64,000 nucleotides of DNA. Source: Closterium sp. NIES-65. Lineage: Eukaryota > Streptophyta > Zygnematophyceae > Desmidiales > Closteriaceae. A model generated the notes under the pieces. That model was not told where the DNA came from. It searched no databases and saw only the letters and a list, made by a program, of their open reading frames with translations. The stretch's first letter is position 1. Each line of letters begins with the position of its first letter. Location of the stretch: assembly GCA_948144175.1 (NCBI GenBank), contig CANXME010002466.1:62001-126000 (forward strand), written 5' to 3'. The position numbers and the translations under genes were made by a program. Of this stretch, positions 18,375 to 29,455 are shown piece by piece.

Positions 18375-18439
18375 ACCACGATACTTTTTTTCCTGCTCGT
18401 AGCGAGCTTCACTCCTGCCCGAGTCGCGCTCTGTGTGCC

Positions 18440-19360
18440 CTCCCTACCTTCGAGCCGCCCTTAGTGGCCCCTCTCACGGCCCCTTTGGCCGCCCTTACGG
18501 CCCCTCGCGCCGCCCTTACGGCCCCTCGCGCCGCCCTCTATGGCCCCTCGCGCCGCCCTTACGGCCCCTTAAGGCCCCTCGCGTCGCACTTACGGCCCTC
18601 GCGCGGCCCCTTTCGGCCCCTCGCGGCGCCCTTTCCGGCCCCTTACGGCACCGTCTAGGCCCCTTGCGACCCCGCTACGGCCCCGTCTAGGCCCCTTACG
18701 GCCCCTCCGCAGCCCCGTCTAGGCCCCTTGCGGCCCCGCTACGGCCTCGTCTAGGCCCCTTACGGCCCCTCCGCGGCCCCGTCTAGGCCCCTTGCGGCCC
18801 CGCTACGGCCCCGTCTAGGCCCCTTACGAGCCCCTCCGCGGCCCCATCTAGGCCCCTTGCGGCCCCTCTACGGCCCCGTCTAGGCCCCTTACGGCCCCTC
18901 CGCGGCCTCATCTAGGCCCCTTACGGGCGCGTCGCCGCCACGTGCAGCCCCGTCGCCGCCACCAGCGGCCCTGTCGCCACCACCTGCGGCCCCGTCGCCG
19001 CCACCTGCGGCCACGCAGCCGCCACCTGCGGCCTCGCCGCCACCTACGGCCCCGTCGCCGTCACCTGCGGCCCCGTCACCCTCCCCTAGCGGCCCTGTCA
19101 CCGCTCAGCCGCCCAGCGACCGAGTCGCCGAGCAGCCCAGCAGCCGAGCCACCCTGCCGCCGAGCCGTCCAGCAGCCGAGCCGCCCTGCTGCCGAGCCGC
19201 CGAGCAGCCGAGCCGCCGAGCAGCCGAGCCGCCCTGCCGCCGAGCCGCCCAGCAGCCGAGCCGCCCAGCAGCCGAGCCGCCCTGCCGCCGAGCCGCCGAG
19301 CCGCCCTACTGTCGAGCCGCTGCTGTTCCTACCGGTGCTCCCCGGCCCTCCTTCCTCGGA
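18440..19360 (+). repeat. E4 leader minisatellite
   Basis: Three successive arrays: ACGGCCCCTCGCGCCGCCCT units (18470-18650), units containing CGTCTAGGCCCCTTACGGCC (18650-18930), then GCGGCCCCGTCGCCGCCACC and AGCCGAGCCGCC units to 19320. CTGGTGAGC at 19361-19369 closes the leader. Confidence 0.87.
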
Positions 19361-19395
19361 CTGGTGAGCTCACTTCCTGCTAGGCCACTGCAGTC

Positions 19396-19868
19396 ATGGC
19401 TACCCCCAGTGTCCTTACTTTTGATGCTGAGGGCCGTGCCGTTGACTTTGAGGTCTGGGTCGATGACCTCCAGCTGCTTCTCCAGTGCGATAGGGCAAAC
19501 GGACTCTCTCTGTTCGATCTCACCTCTGGTGTCTCTCCTGTCCCGACTGCCACTGCAGACAGCACTGTTCGCTCATAGTGGGCCACACGCGATGCTGGTG
19601 CTTGCCTTGCTGTGCGTCGCCACTTACCGACCACTGAGCGTGCACACTTTAGCCAGTACAAGAGTGCTCAGACCTTGTACAACGCTGTAGTTGCACGCTA
19701 CTCTTCCCCTGCTACTGCTGCACTCAGCCGCCTCATGCTACCGTACCTCTTCCCTGACCTTGCTGCCTTTCCCACAATCGCTGACCTCATTACGCACCTC
19801 CGACTAGTGACTCTCGCTACCGCGCTGCGCTTCCTGCTGAGTTCTGCGCCAAGAACCCCCCCCCCCCC
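19396..19868 (+). pseudogene. gag: E4 Gag, N-terminal half
   Basis: ATG 19396, MATPSVLTFDAEGRAVDFE. A CAG-to-TAG change at 19576 interrupts TVRSQWATRDA. The frame resumes to ADLITHLR, where loss of one base near 19801 (CTCCGACTAG for CTCCGCACTAG) shifts it. The C tract here is 13 bases (19856-19868). Confidence 0.84.
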
Positions 19869-20821
19869 ATGTACATCACCCTCTACTACATAGTCACCCG
19901 GCTCCCTGACTCTCTTCTCGTAGTCAGGGACCGCTTCCTCTCAGTTTGCCCCACCACTCTCACCGTTGACCTCCTCGAGAAGGGCCTTCTAGCAGCAGAG
20001 AAGAGCATAGTCGCTGTAGGAGCCTCTCGTGGTGACCCTCGCACCCCCGTCTTCGCGGGGTATTCCCCCTCCCCCCTCTTGCCCTCTGTTGCTTTTGCTG
20101 CTGCGGCCGACCTCGTTGGTTTCGAGTCGGTCGGCGCTGCGTCTGCCCCTAGCGGGAGACGCCGCACCGGCAAGGGCAAGGGGGACAAGGGCGCTGGAGG
20201 GGCTGGCGGGGGCGGTGGAGGTGGTGGTGGAGGTAGTGGAGGGGGTGGGGGTGGTCGTGGGAGTGGTGGCGGGGGTGGCGGCGGCAGCGGCAGCAGTGGA
20301 GGCGGAGGAGGCGGCGGTGGTGGCGGAGGGAGCGGAGGCGGCGGAGGTGGCGGAGGAGGCGGAGGTGGAGGAGGCGGCGGAGGTGGAGGAGGCGGCGGAG
20401 GCGGCGGCGGCAGCAGTGGACCTGGTCGCGGCTCTGCGTAGAGGAGTGGCTCCAGTGGTGGTACGCGCCAGCAGTCGTGAGTCCCCGTCCCCTCAGCAGC
20501 TTCGTGAGCGGTCTGCTGCGCGTCAGTGCGGTGGGGGTACGGGTCCCTGCACCTACGTTCTCCGCACCGGCGACCGCGCTGGTGAGTAGTGCGGGGTCCC
20601 CCACTCCACCAAGCGCTGACGGACGCGTGGCGTCACAAGTTCCCTGGGGCCTCTGAGATCCCTCGCTGGGGAGAGCTGTCTAGGGCGGGGGTTGCTATCT
20701 TTGATCTTGATTTTGATGCTATTCTTGCTGCCATGTATGCTGTTGATGATAGTGTTGCGGGTGACTGTTACCTGTGTGTACCGCCTGACCCGGGCATTGA
20801 CGGTGCTGCTCTGCTGCCCTA
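19869..20821 (+). pseudogene. gag: E4 Gag C-terminus, glycine tract, damaged zinc knuckle
   Basis: MYITLYYIVTRLPDSLL at 19869 leads to a glycine tract of about 80 residues, ending GRGSA then TAG (20439). This is the same nonsense codon and context as in E3. Further on, SPSPQQLRER and CTYVLRTGDRAGE are in another frame. The second Cys codon region is hit by CAG-to-TAG (20587) and a short deletion removes the end of the knuckle. DLDFDAILAAMYAV follows in a third frame. Confidence 0.82.
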
Positions 20822-22474
20822 GGTGCCAGTGCGTCTACTGCCCCAGGTGCAGGTGAGTCTGCGCTCTCAGGTACTACGTCGGCTCAGGCCTTACACACCT
20901 TCACCCTTGACTCGGGTGCGTCCCGCTCCTTCTTTCGAGACCGCACCACTCTTACGCCGCCCAGTCGGCCGGTTGCAATCTCCCTGGCGGACCCCTCTGG
21001 GGGTCCTGTCCTTGCTAGCTTCTCCACTGTCTTACCGTGCCCGGCAGCCCCCTCTGGCACCCTGTCAGGTCTCTACCTCCCCTCGTTCTCTACGAACTTG
21101 GTGAGTGGAGCGGACCTACAGGATAGGGGGGTTGACCAGTTCACTCCTGCGAGTCAGCGGGTGACCCACTGCACGTGTGCTCGGACAGGCCGACACTTGG
21201 CCACGTTCACCCGTCGGCCAGGGTCGAGCCTGTACACCCTTACTACTGAGTCTCCTCCGGCTCCTGAGTCTGGCCAGGTAGCTACGTCGAGTCAGGTGTT
21301 TGCTGCAGCGTCCAGGTCTGGTCCTGAGTCTACTCCCTGCTCGTGTCGTCTACTGTCCCACCAGACTCTCCTTTGGCACCACCGCCTTGGTCCCCCCTCC
21401 CTCCCTCGTCTCCGAGGCATGGCCTCCCGTGTCCTTGTCTCTGGTCTCCCTCGGTCTCTCCCTCCCCTACCTCCGGGGCCTGGCCCTACCTGCGTCCCCT
21501 TCGTCGAGGGGCGACAGCGCGCCGCCCCTCACTCCTCCGAGTTTCCTCCGATAGAGGCTCCGCAGCAGACTCTCCACATGGACGTGTGGGGCCCCGCCGG
21601 CGTTAGTGGGCAAGAGCGCGAGCGGTACTTCCTGCTGGTGGTTGACGACTACTCGCGTTACACCACCGTCTTCCCCTTACGCAGCAAGGGTGATGTCACT
21701 GAGGTGTTGATAAATTGGATCCGCGCAGCTCGTCTCCAGCTCAGAGAGAGTTTCGGCTCGGACTTTCCTGTTCTGCGTCTGCACTCGGATAGAGGCGGGG
21801 AGTTTTCCTCTGCCCGTCTGGGAGCTTTCTGTTGTGCGCAGGGCATCCGCCAGACCTTCACGCTTCCGGCCTCTCCACAGCAAAATGGGATTGCTGAGCG
21901 CCGCATTGGCATGGTCATGGACGTCGCTCGTACGTCCATGATGCATGTGGCTGCCCCCCATTTTCTGTGGCCGTTTGCGGTTCAGTACGTCGCGCATCAG
22001 CTCAACATTCAGCCCCGGGTCTCCTTGCTAGAGACCTCCCCCGCCTTGCGGTGGACCGGGAAGGTTGGCGATGCGTCTGCGTTTCGGGTCTGGGGATCTC
22101 GGGCGTTTGTCCGCGACTTGTCTGCGGACAAGCTGTCCCCCCGTGCTGTTCCCTGCGTCTTCCTTGCCTTCCCCCCTGACGCGCCTGGGTGGCAGTTTTA
22201 CCACCCCACCTCGCGCCGTGTTCTGTCCTCCCAGGACGTCACCTTTGACGATTCGGTGCCTTACTACCATCTCTTCCCCTACCGCACTGCGCCCCTCCCC
22301 CCACCGCCGCTCTTCCTTGCGCCTGGTCCTCCCCCGGTAGACCCCCTCCCCCCTCAGGGTCCTGCCCCATCAGGTGTGTCCCAGGTAGACGCAGTCGAGC
22401 CTGTCGAGGTAGCTGTTGACTCTGGTGCTGCTAGAGGTGCTGAGCCTGCGGGTGCCGGGTCTGGGGGTGCTTAG
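20822..22474 (+). pseudogene. pol: E4 protease and integrase
   Basis: One open frame of about 550 codons. Protease LDSGASRSFFRD is intact. Gag-pre-integrase LLWHHRLGPPS (His of GHPS lost) precedes integrase core LHMDVWGP, HSDRGGEF and AERRIGM with the full D,D,E set. SADKLSPRAVPCVFLAF and YYHLFPYR complete the C-terminus. TAG 22472 comes from GAG in the AEPGG-type repeats. The piece shows no enzymatic defect I can see, but lacks a start linked to Gag. Confidence 0.88.
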
Positions 22475-24030
22475 ACTGGGGGTGCTGAGACTGGGGGTGC
22501 TGAGTCTGGGGGTGCTGAGTCTGGGGGTGCTGAGCCTGGGGGTGCTGGGTCTGGCGGTGCGGAGCCTGGGGGTGCGGAGCCTGGGGGCACTGGGTCTGCT
22601 CGTGTGGCCGCCGGCGGTGCTTCGTCGAGGCGGGAGCCGCTCTCTCCACAGGAGCTACGCGAGTGGTTTGCCCGCCGCTGGGGACGTGCTGCAGGAGCTG
22701 GAGGTGCTCCTGTTGCTGCTGGTCCCGGAGGTGCTCGTACTGGCGGTCCAAGAGCTGCTGGGGCCACTGGAGTTGGTTCTGCTAGAGCTGCTGGCGGTGC
22801 TGGTGCTGCAGGAGCTGGAGCTGCTGGGGGTGTTGGCGCTAGTGTTTATACTGGCGCTGGTGCGTTTGGGGGTGCTGCTGAGGCTGCTCGAGCTGGAGCT
22901 GCTGGAGCGGGAGCTGCTGGGGGTGTTGGCGCTGGCGGTACTGCTGGCGCTAGTGCTTCTGAGGGTGCTGGAGTTGGCGCTGTTGGAGCTGGAGGTGCTG
23001 CTGGCGCTGGTGCTGCCGCTGGGGGTACTGGTGCTGTCCTTGCTGGTTCTCGAAATGCTGCGCGGCTGCGGCCGTACTTCATTCAGCTCCTTGAGCAGGT
23101 TCTTGGTCTTCCGCCTTCTACTCGTCCTGCTCCTCCCTTAGAATGTCCACAGCCTGTCCGGTCGCAGTCACAGTTACAGCCCGCCTCCCCCCTGCCTGCT
23201 GCTTCTCCCTACACTGGTCCTACAGGAGGTCTTGCTGAGCGTCGTGAGCCTGCCTCTCGTCCTGCGTCGCCTGTTCGTGCTGCTCGCACTAGTCGTCGTG
23301 CTGCGCGTCCGCGTCCTCCTGCAGTCCCCAGCACACACCAGATGGCGCTGCGTCCTTCCACTGCTCCTCTGCGTGTCCCGTTACCGTCTCCTCCAGAGTC
23401 CTCTCTTCCTACTCTTGCTGACCCGGAGTCTGGCTCTCTTCATGCTGCTAGTCTTTCTGTCACGCGTCTTCTGGCTACTGTTGTCACTGACCCTTCCTTT
23501 GAGTCCACTGCTGCGTCTGCCCTAGTTGCTGAGCTTGTCGACTTCGCTGCTCGCTGTCGTCTAGACTACGCTGCTAGTCTCGTTGCTGAGTCTGTCTGTC
23601 CTCCGTCCGTCAGGGGTGAGTGTGCTCTTAGCACGGACGTCCTTGAGGACAGGCAGGAGGAGTTCCAGTGCTTTGGTGCTGCTTTGCCCCATCTCGTGTC
23701 CACGCTGATTGCCCCTGAGGGAGACCCGGATGCACCAGACATCCCGACTCCTCGATCGTACACTGAGGCGATTGAGGGTCCCTACTCCTCTCAGTGGCAG
23801 TCAGCCATGGACGTAGAGATGGCTTCGTGGAAGTCCACAGGCACCTACGTTGACGAGGTTCCCCCACCTGGGGCGAACATCGTCAGTGGCATGTGGATCT
23901 TCAGGGTGAAGCGGCCGCCGGGTTCTCCGCCTGTCTTCAAGGCGCGTTACGTGGCTCGAGGCTTCAGTCAGCGGCAGGGAGTTGACTACTTTCAGACCAT
24001 CTCTTCCACCCCGAAGATGACTATTCTTCG
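22475..24030 (+). pseudogene. pol: E4 linker and RT N-terminal part
   Basis: Same frame as the integrase after TAG 22472. AETGGAESGG-type repeats reach about 22590, then SSRREPLSPQELREWFARRW. A Gly/Ala tract of about 130 residues and RLRPYFIQLLEQVLGLPP follow. RT begins at AMDVEMASWKSTGTYVDE, SGMWIFRVKR and KARYVARGFSQRQGVDYFQT. One G is lost near 24030 (CTTCGGTGCT), shifting frame. Confidence 0.86.
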
Positions 24031-25320
24031 GTGCTGCTGCACATAGCTGCTCAGCGCGACTACGAGCTTCACTCTCTTGACTTTAGCACAACTTTCCTAC
24101 AGGGCAGCCTGCACGAGGAGATCTGGCTGCGCCGCCCACCTGGCTTCACTGGGTCGTTTCCTCCTGGTACCCAGTGGAGCCTCCGGCGGCCTGTCTACGG
24201 CCTCCGCCAGGCGCCACGTGAGTGGCACGACACACTCAGGACTACACTTGCGGCTCTTGGGTTTGCTCCTCCTACAGCCAACCCGTCGCTGTTTCTGCGC
24301 ACCGACACCTCTTTGCCGCCGTTCTACATCCTCGTGTACGTCGACGACTTGGTCTTTGCCACTGGTGACACTGCTGGACTCGCCCACCTGAAGTCCGAGC
24401 TGCAGAAGAGACACACGTGCACAGACCTGGGTGAACTGCGCAGCTACCTTGGCTTGCAGATCACCTGGGACAGAGCACAGCGCACCATTACCCTGACTCA
24501 GTCACACATGGTGCAGCAGGTCCTTCAGCGCTTCGGCTTCACGTACTCCTCGCCCCAGGCCACTCCTCTGTCTACTCGCCACTCACTCTGAGCTCTGCCT
24601 TCGGATGAGTCCGTAGAGCCGAGTGGCCCGTACCCAGAGCCTGTTGGCTGCCTCATGTACCTGATGACCTGCACACGACCTGACCTTGCATACCCTCTTA
24701 GCATCTTGGCACGCTATGTTGCTCCTGGGAGACACCGACCAGAGCACATGGCTGCAGCGAAGAGGGTGTTGCGCTACGTGTGTAGTACGTCGGGCATAGG
24801 GCTAGTGCTTGGAGGGCGGCGTCGAGTGGTCCTCATAGGTCACGCAGACGCTTCTTGGGCTGACGACCAGGCTCTGCATCGGTCGTCACAGGGTTATACC
24901 TTCAGCCTTGGCTCCGGCTCTGTTTCGTGGCGGTCTACCCGCTCCTTTTCTGTTCTCAGCTCCAGCTGTGAGGCTGAGATCTACGCAAGGGCCATGGCTG
25001 CACAGGAGCTATGCTGGCTCACCTACCTGCTGACTGACCTTGGAGAGCCGCCTCGTTCTCCTCTAGTTCTGTACGTAGACAACAAGGCCATGCTGGCCTT
25101 GTGTCGGGAGCACAGACTGGAGCACCGGACGAAGCACATTGCTCTCCGCTACTTCCTGGCTCGTGAGCTGCAGCAGCGTGGTCAGCTCCGCCTCACCTAC
25201 GTGGCCTCTGAGGCCAACACTGCTGATATCTTCACCAAGGCCCTTCCGCCTTGTGATCATCAGCTCTTCTGTACTGTGCTAGGTCTTGTGCCTACTTGGC
25301 CTCACTTGCTCACTTCTTGA
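24031..25320 (+). pseudogene. pol: E4 RT C-terminal part and RNase H
   Basis: RT continues with LDFSTTFLQGSLHEEIW, YVDDLVFATGD and YLGLQITWDRAQRTITL. TGA 24589 replaces a Ser codon in TRHSLSALPSDE. RNase H has YVCSTSGIGLVLGG, SSSCEAEIYARAMAAQEL, LYVDNKAMLALCREHRLEHRTKH and ANTADIFTKALPPCDHQ, ending naturally at TGA 25318. Confidence 0.9.
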
Positions 25321-25519
25321 CCTTGCTTGTACTGTCCTCTTTCTATACCTGCACTTGCTTGTTTACCTTTATATATATGATCTTGCATGTGAACTGGCCT
25401 TGTGGCCTTGCTCTTGTGCTCGGACTGTGTGGTGACATTGTGATCCACCCTGAGCTTGCTTTGCTTTGCTTGACTAGTCTTGTGACCCCTTGTTCTCCCC
25501 CACTTTGCCTATGGGGGTG
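25321..25519 (+). promoter_or_regulatory. E4 3' untranslated region and polypurine tract
   Basis: Conserved 3' region with TATATATATGA at 25370, the GTGATCCACCCTGAGCTTGC block, and the CCCCCA...TGGGGG potential stem ending in the polypurine tract before 25520. Confidence 0.8.
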
Positions 25520-25644
25520 TGTCAGGCATATATGCTTTAGTCTGTGTAGGCTGTAGTGGGGCAGTTCATATGGGGTACAACACTTTAGGGTTTGCTACTT
25601 GTACTCCCTTTTCTGCTCAATGCATTCAATCTCGTTTCTCGTCA
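25520..25644 (+). repeat. E4 3' LTR (125 bp)
   Basis: Pairs with 18207-18331. Followed by GAGTT (25645-25649). Confidence 0.95.
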
Positions 25645-26258
25645 GAGTTTGCAGCGATAAGTGGCGACCACGCCATCATGGCACCAATGCCACCCAAGCC
25701 GCAGCGCCTGCCCTGTTTCGACCCGAGCCAACGTGGAGGTCCGACGGTTCAATCGTGGGTCTTCACGATGAACGTCTTCATCGACGAGAATTACATCGAG
25801 TCGGATGCGTGAAGATTCGCTATGCGGTCTCGCTGCTGAGGGGCCCCACCATGGACTGGTGGCGAGTCATCGTGACATCGCCACACGCCTACGAGCGGCC
25901 GTCGCAAGATGAAGTGCCCACAGGTCCAACCGTCACCTGGAGTTCATTTTGCGAAACGCCCAGTACAGCACGTGGAATGCGTGGTGCGCAGGGCTTTTGG
26001 CGCGCTTCGAGCCAGTTGCGGCTTCCATGTCGGCGCGTCAGAGACTGCGTACTTGGCGGCAGCTCGGATCAGTTCAAGACTGCACGAGCGATTTTCTCGC
26101 ATTATGCGAGCAAGTCAGCTACATGCACGAAGCGGAGCGGGTTGACCGTTACGTTGGAGGGCTGAATCCGGACATCTCGCACGAAATCATGCTACACGGG
26201 CTCTCGAATTTTAACGAGATCCTCGCCGAGAAAATCAACATATTGCGCCGTCCGAGAC
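25645..26258 (+). pseudogene. gag: Gypsy P gag, central and C-terminal part
   Basis: Gypsy retrotransposon Gag. The frame joined from upstream reads EFAAISGDHAIMAPMPPKPQ and QSWVFTMNVFIDENYIES. Two frameshifts (near 25808 and 25950) separate VKIRYAVSLLRGPTMDWWRV and the capsid C-terminal block CTSDFLALCEQVSYMHEAER followed by VDRYVGGLNPDISHEIML. This last pattern is typical of gypsy Gag. Sequence stops at the E5 leader near 26258. Confidence 0.85.
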
Positions 26259-26261
26259 CGG

Positions 26262-26540
26262 GGACCCAGAGCAGCTGCCCCTGATCCCTGAAGTAGCCGC
26301 CCCTGGACCCAGAGCAGCCGCCCCTGATCCCTGAAGTAGCCGCCCGTGGTGCAGCCGCCCCTGGACCCTCGAGCAGCCGCCCCTGGACCCAGAGTAGCCG
26401 CCCCTGGCCCCTGAAGCAGCCGCCCCTGGTGCAGCCGCCCCTGGACTCCGTGCAGCCGCCCCTGGACCCCGCGACGTCGCCCCTGGACCCGAGACGCCGC
26501 CCCTAGACCCCGTGCAGCCGCCCGCTGAGCGCCGGCCGTG
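26262..26540 (+). repeat. E5 leader minisatellite
   Basis: About ten units of 18-36 bp built on GCAGCCGCCCCTGGACCC, some carrying TGATCCCTGAAGTAGC. Truncated on the left at the gypsy P junction. Confidence 0.85.
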
Positions 26541-26574
26541 CTCGCCCGGCGAGCGCATGCTCTTCCCGCCACTG

Positions 26575-26737
26575 GTGAGTACCTGCCTTGTTAGCGCACT
26601 GCCTGCCTGCCTGCCAGCCTGCCTGCCTGTCTGTCTGCCTGCCTGCCTACCTACTTGCCTGCCGCGCCTGCCCTGCCCACGCTGCTGCTGCTACTACTGC
26701 CACTACCACTGCTAGTGCCGCTACTGGCGGTGGTGAG
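26575..26737 (+). promoter_or_regulatory. E5 intron-like leader end
   Basis: CTG/GTGAGT (donor-like, 26575-26580) is followed by a CTGCCTGCCTG-rich pyrimidine stretch ending at the ATG of 26738. J and S have the same arrangement and there end in CAG before ATGCAGCTCCAG. Possible short 5' intron, unproven. Confidence 0.4.
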
Positions 26738-27870
26738 ATGCAGCTCCAGCAATGTCCGCGCGAGTCTCTTAGGCCCCAGCAGCTTCGTGAGGGGTACGCT
26801 ATTTGGGGTTGTGGCGGTAGCCGTTGTGGCTGTCGCCCTGGAGCTGGTCGGTCGGGAGCGTCTAGCAGTGGCCAGCTGCAGCTACAGCGGCGTCCGCGCG
26901 AGGCACTTACGCTCCAGCAGCTTCGTGAGTGGTACGCTCAGAGTAGAGGGTCATTGAGTACCGTTCGCTGCCCGTACGTCATTCGCATAGGTGATCGGAC
27001 TAGTCAGGCTTGCGGAACGCTTAGTCACACACAGTCCCGCTGCTTCGCCCGTCTGAGCGACGCCTGGCGTAACGAGTTAGGCAACGAGGCCGAGCTCCTC
27101 GACTGGGTGGAGCTGCTTGGGCAGAGGGTAGATATATTTGTTTTTTACTACGATGCTATTCTCACTGCCATGTATGCATTGCCTACTAGTGCTGACTGTG
27201 ACTGTTACCTGTGCGTACCGCTTGACCCAGGTATAGAGCCCGCTGCTCTCGGTGCTGGTGAGGCTGCTGCTCTAGGTGCTCGTGCGTCTCCTGCTCTAGG
27301 TGCTGGTGAGGCTGCTGCTCTAGGTGCTAGTGCGTCTCCTGCTCTAGGTGCTGGTGAGGCTGCTGCTCTAGGTGGTGGTGAGTCTGCTCTCTCTGGTACT
27401 GCGCATGCTGAGGCCTTGTACACTTTCACACTTGACTCAGGTGCTTCCCGCTCCTTCTTTCGCGACAGCACCACCCTCACGCCGCTCAGCCGGCCGGTTC
27501 CAGTCTCCCTGGCAGACCCCTCTAGGGGTACAGTCCTTGCGCACTCCTCCATGGTCCTGCCATGTCCGGCGGTCCCATCTGGCTCCCTGTCAGGGCTTCA
27601 CCTCCCCTCGTTCTCTATGAACTTGGTGAGTGGTGCTGACCTCTAGGACCAGTGGGTTGACCAGTTCACTCACGGAGGTCAGCGCGTGACCCACTGTACG
27701 TGCTCCCGGATGGGCCGGCACCTGGCCACGTTTACCTGTGCGCCTAGCTCGAGTTTGTACACACTGACTACTATGTCCCCTCAGTTCGCTACGTCTGTGT
27801 CAGGTCAGCTAGCGGCCCCCTGCTCGTGTCGCGCTTTGTCGCACCAGACCCTCCTTTGGCACCACGTTTT
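26738..27870 (+). pseudogene. pol: E5 gag-less polyprotein start, zinc knuckle and protease
   Basis: ATG 26738 (MQLQQCPRESLRPQQLREG) is conserved in J and S. About 46 codons later the start module recurs as LQLQRRPREALTLQQLREWY, a local duplication. The knuckle is CX13CX4HX4C. DYDAILTAMYALP-type block, then three 60-bp repeats (GAGEAAALGAxASPAL, 27245-27375), then protease LDSGASRSFFRDSTTLTPL with intact DSG. TAG 27644 replaces CAG in GADLQD. The frame slips near 27870 after LLWHH. Confidence 0.86.
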
Positions 27871-29190
27871 GGTCACCCCTTGGTGCAGCGCCTTCGTAAC
27901 ATGCACCGCCGTGTCCTTGTCTCTGGACTTCCCAGGGTTCTCTCTCCCCTCCCACCCTCGCCTGCTCCTCCCTGTCTTCCCTGTGTCAGGGGGCGGCAGC
28001 GCGCCGCTCCTCACTCCTCCTCGTTCCCTCCCACAGAGGCAACCCTGCAGACTCTCCACCTGGACGTGTGGGGCCCAGCCCACGTCCGTGGACAGGGCCA
28101 CGAGCGGTACTTCCTGCTGGTCGTCGACGACTACACGCGTTACACCACGGTCTTCCCCTTGCAGCGCAATGGGGAGGTTCCTGATGTTTTGATCCCTTGG
28201 ATTCGCGCTGTTCGTCTCCAGCTCCGCGAGCGGTTCGGGACGGACTTTCCTATCTTGCGTCTGCACTCTGACAGAGGTGGTGAGTTCTCCTCAGACCTCT
28301 TGGCAGCCTTCTGTGCGAAGCACGGCATCCGCCTGACGTCCACACTTCTGGCCTCTCCGCGGCAGAATGGGGTTGCTGAGCGCCGCATTGGCTTAGTCAT
28401 GGAGGTCGCTCGTACCTCCATGATCCATGCGGCTGCCCCCCATTTTCTGTGGCCGTTTGCGGTCTGGTACGCCACGCATCAGCTCAACCTCTGGCCCCGT
28501 GTCTCCTTGTCGTAGACCTCGCCCACACTGCTGTGGACGGGGAAGGTTGGCGATGCGTCGCATTTCCGGGTCTGGGGTGCTTGTGCCTTTGTCCGCGATA
28601 CCACCGCGGACAAGCTCTCCGCCCGCGCTGTTCCCTGTATCTTCCTTGGCTTTATCCCTGACGCGCCAGGTTGGCAGTTCTACCACCCCACCTCGCACCG
28701 TGTCTTCCCCTCTCAGGACGTCACGTTCGACGAGTCGATTCCCTTTTACCGTCTCTTCCCCTACCACACTGCCCCTCCCCCTCCCCCGCCGCTCTTCCTC
28801 GCTCCAGGTGCTCCCCAGGTAGACCCCCTCCCCGCTCCTGGTCCTGCTCCTTCAGGTGTGTCTCAGGTAGACCCTCCTCCCTTGAATGCGCCGGTTGAGT
28901 TCACTGGTGACTCAGGTCCTGCTGAGAGTGGTCCTGCTCGGGGTGCTGCTGAGCCTGGGGGTGCTGAGCCTGGGGGTGTGGAGCCTGGGGGTGCGGAGCC
29001 TTGGGGTGCGGAGCCTGAGGGTGCGGAGCCTGGAGGTGCTGAGCCTGAGTGTGAGGAGTCTGAGGGTGCTGCACCTGCGGGCGCTGAGGCGTCTGGTGAG
29101 CAGTCTCCTTGGAGCGGCCATCTCCGTAGTTGCTCCGCTGGTGCCTCGCAGCTCCACTCTCGTCGTCGACTCCCTCTCTCCCCACAGTAG
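27871..29190 (+). pseudogene. pol: E5 integrase and first linker half
   Basis: Integrase with LVQRLRNMHRRVLVSGLP, LHLDVWGP, HSDRGGEF and VAERRIGLV, so all three catalytic acids are present. TAG 28513 replaces GAG before TSPTLLWTG. The C-terminal half continues in frame to SIPFYRLFPYH. AEPGG/VEPGG repeats (28935-29065) lead to LPLSPQ and a TAG at 29188 replacing the Glu of the PQELREW motif. Confidence 0.87.
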
Positions 29191-29455
29191 CTGCGTGAGT
29201 GGTACGTTGGCCGTCAGGGTCGCGCTGTTGGAGCTAGGGGCCCTACTGCGGGAGGCGCTGGAGCTAGTGACTCTGCTACTGGAGTTGTTTCTGCTGGAGG
29301 TTCTAGAGCTGCTAAGGGTGCTGACGCTGGAGGTTCTGGAGCTGCTGGAGGTGCTGGCGCTGGTGGCGCAGGAGCTAGAGGTCCTGGAGCTGCTAAGGGT
29401 TCTGGCGCTGAGGGTTCTGAGTCTGATGTTGTGCGGTCTCCTTGGAGTAGCCGCC
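29191..29455 (+). pseudogene. pol: E5 linker, first LREWY copy
   Basis: LREWYVGRQGRAVGARGP and a Gly/Ala-rich stretch. The same DNA (CAGTAGCTGC...GGTCGCGCT) recurs at 30312 beyond the insert, so the linker is partly duplicated around it. Confidence 0.7.

Larger units (their letters stand above)
18207..25644 (+). mobile_element. Copia element E4, full length
   Basis: Complete 7.44-kb element with 125-bp LTRs (4 differences by my count) and GAGTT duplications at 18202-18206 and 25645-25649, inserted in gypsy P gag. Its LTR is a separate subfamily (TGTCAGGCATATATGC). The pol half is among the best preserved: from 20822 on there are only one TAG (22472), one frameshift (24031) and one TGA (24589) before the natural stop. 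Confidence 0.95.

Noticed and set aside
26240-26290. Target duplication for E5
   Set aside because: The 5' LTR is lost, so no left duplication can be paired with the sequence after 33290.
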